Of a stretch of 60,947 nt of DNA, positions 59,605 through 60,947 are shown piece by piece (the first letter of the stretch is position 1; every line of letters begins with the position of its first letter). The position numbers and the translations under genes are program-made. Below the pieces are notes generated by a model, which did no database searches, was not told the DNA's origin, and saw only the letters and a program-made list of their open reading frames with translations. Origin of the DNA: Oscillospiraceae bacterium (GTDB lineage Bacteria > Bacillota > Clostridia > Oscillospirales > Oscillospiraceae); NCBI GenBank assembly GCA_902778115.1, contig CACYWG010000010.1, positions 1 to 60,947 on the forward strand. Direction: 5' to 3'.

Positions 59605-59929
59605 AATCCCTCTTCCATCCAGACTTATACGAACCCTTAACGGAAAACTGACAGGCCTTCCGGCAAAAACCGTGCCGTCCTTCGTTGGAGCCCTTGCAAA
59701 TATATATCCATTATTTGCTGCGGTCTCCGCCTCGTCCGGCGCATTTTTTTCTCGGAATGCCAAGTCACTTTCCTGTCAAGGCTTCGTATCACTGTCGGTA
59801 CCGGAATCTCACCGGTTCATGCCTAAGGAAATGCCGATTCAAATCGCTCTCGCGGATCGAAGCGTCATTTCCTTCCAGCTCGCGGACTGTACCGCCGGTC
59901 GGGAATTTCACCCTGCCCTGAAGAATTTC
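59605..59929 (-). ncRNA. FMN riboswitch (RFN element) upstream of ribU, with an enlarged arm
   Basis: Conserved RFN blocks on the minus strand: AGGGTGAAATTCCCGACCGG, GCGGT, AGTCCGCGAGC, then CCGGTGAGATTCCGGTACCG and GACAGT, and the closing AGTCTGGATGGAAGA (about 59610-59625). The aptamer spans about 325 bases instead of the usual 140-170. Most of the excess is an insertion of about 165 bases (59626-59790) between GACAGT and AGTCTGGATG, whose ends pair as ATACGAA with TTCGTAT, then CCTT with AAGG and TGACAGG with CCTGTCA. Confidence 0.93.
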
Positions 59930-59936
59930 TGTTCAT

Positions 59937-59965
59937 ACTATAGCACAGCGGTATGCCTTTGACAA
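59937..59965 (-). promoter_or_regulatory. promoter of ribU leader
   Basis: Minus-strand TTGTCA (59960-59965), 17-base spacer, TATAGT (59937-59942). Its -35 box overlaps that of the divergent SLOG-gene promoter. Confidence 0.75.
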
Positions 59966-59987
59966 GAGGGGAAAAAACGATTACAAT
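59959..59987 (+). promoter_or_regulatory. promoter of SLOG-family gene
   Basis: TTGACA (59959-59964), 17-base spacer, TACAAT (59982-59987), 30 bases upstream of the ATG. Confidence 0.78.
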
Positions 59988-60017
59988 AGCGCTATCTGAT
60001 CAAAGGAGAAACAAGGC

Positions 60018-60515
60018 ATGGATCCATCCGTCAGCTGCTGCTTTACCGGACACCGTCCGTCCAAGCTCGCCTGGGGTGCCAATGAGGACGACCCGCGCTG
60101 CCATGATCTGAAGCAGGAGCTTGCCGCCCGGCTGGAGGGCATCTACGAGGCAGGCTACCGCCATTTCATCTGCGGCATGGCCGCCGGCTGCGACCTCTAT
60201 TTTGCCGAGGCGGTACTCGAATTGCGCAGGGAGCACCCTGAGATCACACTGGAGGCCGCCATTCCCTGCGCCGGGCAGGCGGATTCCTGGCCGCGGGCGC
60301 TGCGGGAACGCCAGGAGGCGCTGGTGGCCGAATGCGATGAGGTCAGCCTCCTGCAGCGGGACTACAGCCCCGGCTGCATGCAGCGCCGCAACCGCTACAT
60401 GGTCGAGCACGCTTCCCTGCTGCTGGCCGTATACGACGGGATGCCCGGCGGCACGATGAACACGATCCTGCTGGCCCGCCGCAGCGGCTGCCGCGTCATT
60501 ACGATCGAGATATAG
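60018..60515 (+). CDS. SLOG-family protein (DUF1273/YpsA-like)
   Basis: A 165-residue Rossmann-like protein: [15 protein letters not shown] at the start, [20 protein letters not shown] (about 54-73) and [18 protein letters not shown] in the second half. SLOG (LOG/DprA-related) domains bind nucleotide-derived ligands. Bacillus YpsA, a relative, affects cell division; other SLOG proteins act in stress or defence signalling. AAGGAGAAAC precedes the ATG. It is divergent from ribU with an overlapping promoter, but no direct functional tie is evident. Confidence 0.87.
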   Translation: MDPSVSCCFTGHRPSKLAWGANEDDPRCHDLKQELAARLEGIYEAGYRHFICGMAAGCDLYFAEAVLELRREHPEITLEAAIPCAGQADSWPRALRERQEALVAECDEVSLLQRDYSPGCMQRRNRYMVEHASLLLAVYDGMPGGTMNTILLARRSGCRVITIEI

Positions 60516-60520
60516 GACCG

Positions 60521-60585
60521 TCCACCTCATCCGTCACGGCGCTTGCTGGAGTCGCGCCGCGCCACCTTCCCCTCAAGGGGAAGGC
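60521..60585. repeat. half-size relative of the 31850-32011 element
   Basis: CCACCTCATCCG followed after 27 bases by CACCTTCCCCTCAAGGGGAAGG, the same order and sequence as the right half of 31850-32011; a left half is not present. It lies between the SLOG gene and the tuf terminator. Confidence 0.72.
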
Positions 60586-60591
60586 CAATAT

Positions 60592-60630
60592 AAAAAAACA
60601 GAGCATTGCTTTCGCAATGCTCTGTTTTTA
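60592..60630 (-). terminator. terminator of tuf
   Basis: Minus-strand stem CAGAGCATTGC-GAAA-GCAATGCTCTG followed by TTTTTTTA. Confidence 0.9.
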
Positions 60631-60643
60631 TTTGTTCAACAGA

Positions 60644-60947
60644 TTACTCGTTGATGCCGATGACAACACCGGAGCCGACGGTACGGCCGCCCTCGCGGAT
60701 AGCGAAGCGAAGGCCGTTCTCGATGGCGATCGGGGTGATCAGCTCGACGTTCATGTCGACGTTGTCGCCGGGCATGCACATCTCAACGCCTTCGGGCAGG
60801 GAGATGACGCCGGTCACGTCGGTGGTACGGAAGTAGAACTGGGGACGGTAGTTGTTGAAGAACGGGGTGTGACGGCCGCCTTCTTCCTTGGACAGGACGT
60901 AAACCTGGCCCTTGAACTTGGTGTGGGGGTGGATGCTCTTGGGAGCA
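60644..60947 (-). CDS. tuf: elongation factor Tu, C-terminal part only
   Basis: The last 100 or so residues of EF-Tu, the GTPase that carries aminoacyl-tRNA to the ribosome. The visible translation includes [21 protein letters not shown], cited as [36 protein letters not shown] and the C-terminal [16 protein letters not shown]; these are the barrel domains 2-3. The remainder, including the GTP-binding domain and the start, lies beyond the right edge. The stop is at 60644-60646, with a terminator just after. Confidence 0.98.
   Translation of the reverse strand, partial: APKSIHPHTKFKGQVYVLSKEEGGRHTPFFNNYRPQFYFRTTDVTGVISLPEGVEMCMPGDNVDMNVELITPIAIENGLRFAIREGGRTVGSGVVIGINE

Noticed and set aside
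59341..59763. A 140-residue minus-strand reading frame in the ribU leader
   Set aside because: It crosses the riboswitch arm, the terminator and the inverted-repeat element; there is no ribosome site. It is non-coding regulatory DNA.

Overview
This is a GC-rich, densely packed chromosomal window (about 46 protein genes, two of them cut by the window ends) that reads as a low-oxygen Gram-positive bacterium of class Clostridia, most likely Oscillospiraceae or a close gut relative. That placement is inference. It rests on AGGAGG-type ribosome binding sites, TTGACA-17-TATAAT promoters, a class III (oxygen-sensitive) ribonucleotide reductase, a 2-hydroxyacyl-CoA dehydratase with its activase, PlsY, RibU and an FMN riboswitch, a glycogen operon and FtsW/PBP morphogenesis genes. 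I see no rRNA, tRNA, CRISPR array, prophage or complete insertion sequence.

Layout. 1-3.95 kb: a minus-strand 2-hydroxyacyl-CoA dehydratase operon (two subunits, a 74-residue membrane protein, the activase). 4-8 kb: a D,D-carboxypeptidase, an AI-2E-type permease and a lipoprotein. 8-12.8 kb: a cysteine desulfurase divergent from mtaB-gtrA-mtn-alaX. 12.8-13.9 kb: an AT-rich GIY-YIG gene followed by a perfect terminal-inverted-repeat element. 13.9-21.1 kb: a CapA-like protein divergent from glgB-glgA-amylase. 21.1-24.4 kb: MoxR-DUF58-membrane protein. 24.5-27.5 kb: FHA-FtsW fusion plus PBP2-like transpeptidase. 27.5-30.2 kb: ABC-F and YdcF genes flanked by a short direct repeat. 30.3-31.8 kb: malQ. 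32-36.3 kb: a ParB-like/BMP fusion with a phosphoesterase, divergent from a C69 dipeptidase. 36.4-40.2 kb: an FMN-binding-domain/NrfA nitrite reductase fusion with ResB and CcsA. 40.6-44.9 kb: nrdG, nrdD (with a fused thioredoxin domain) and trxB. 45.1-50.2 kb: mnmG-mnmA-PH-plsY-flavoprotein-moaE. 50.4-56.4 kb: a repeat surface protein, gdhA, an aldose epimerase and a MotA/MotB-like pair. 56.4-60.9 kb: a cytidylate-kinase-like protein, a MATE/SpoVB-like flippase, ribU with an FMN riboswitch, a SLOG protein and the end of tuf.

How the genes fit together. The nitrite reductase locus brings its own system II cytochrome c maturation factors (ResB, CcsA), and its reductase carries an N-terminal flavinylation domain that may replace the usual NrfH quinol-dehydrogenase partner. 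The nrd locus looks like a self-contained thioredoxin-dependent class III reductase. glgB, glgA, the amylase and MalQ cover glycogen building and remodelling (no glgC here). The cysteine desulfurase, MnmA, MnmG and MtaB all concern tRNA wobble or A37 modification. Intergenic spaces are unusually rich in inverted-repeat elements of several families, some supplying stop codons or terminators for adjacent genes.
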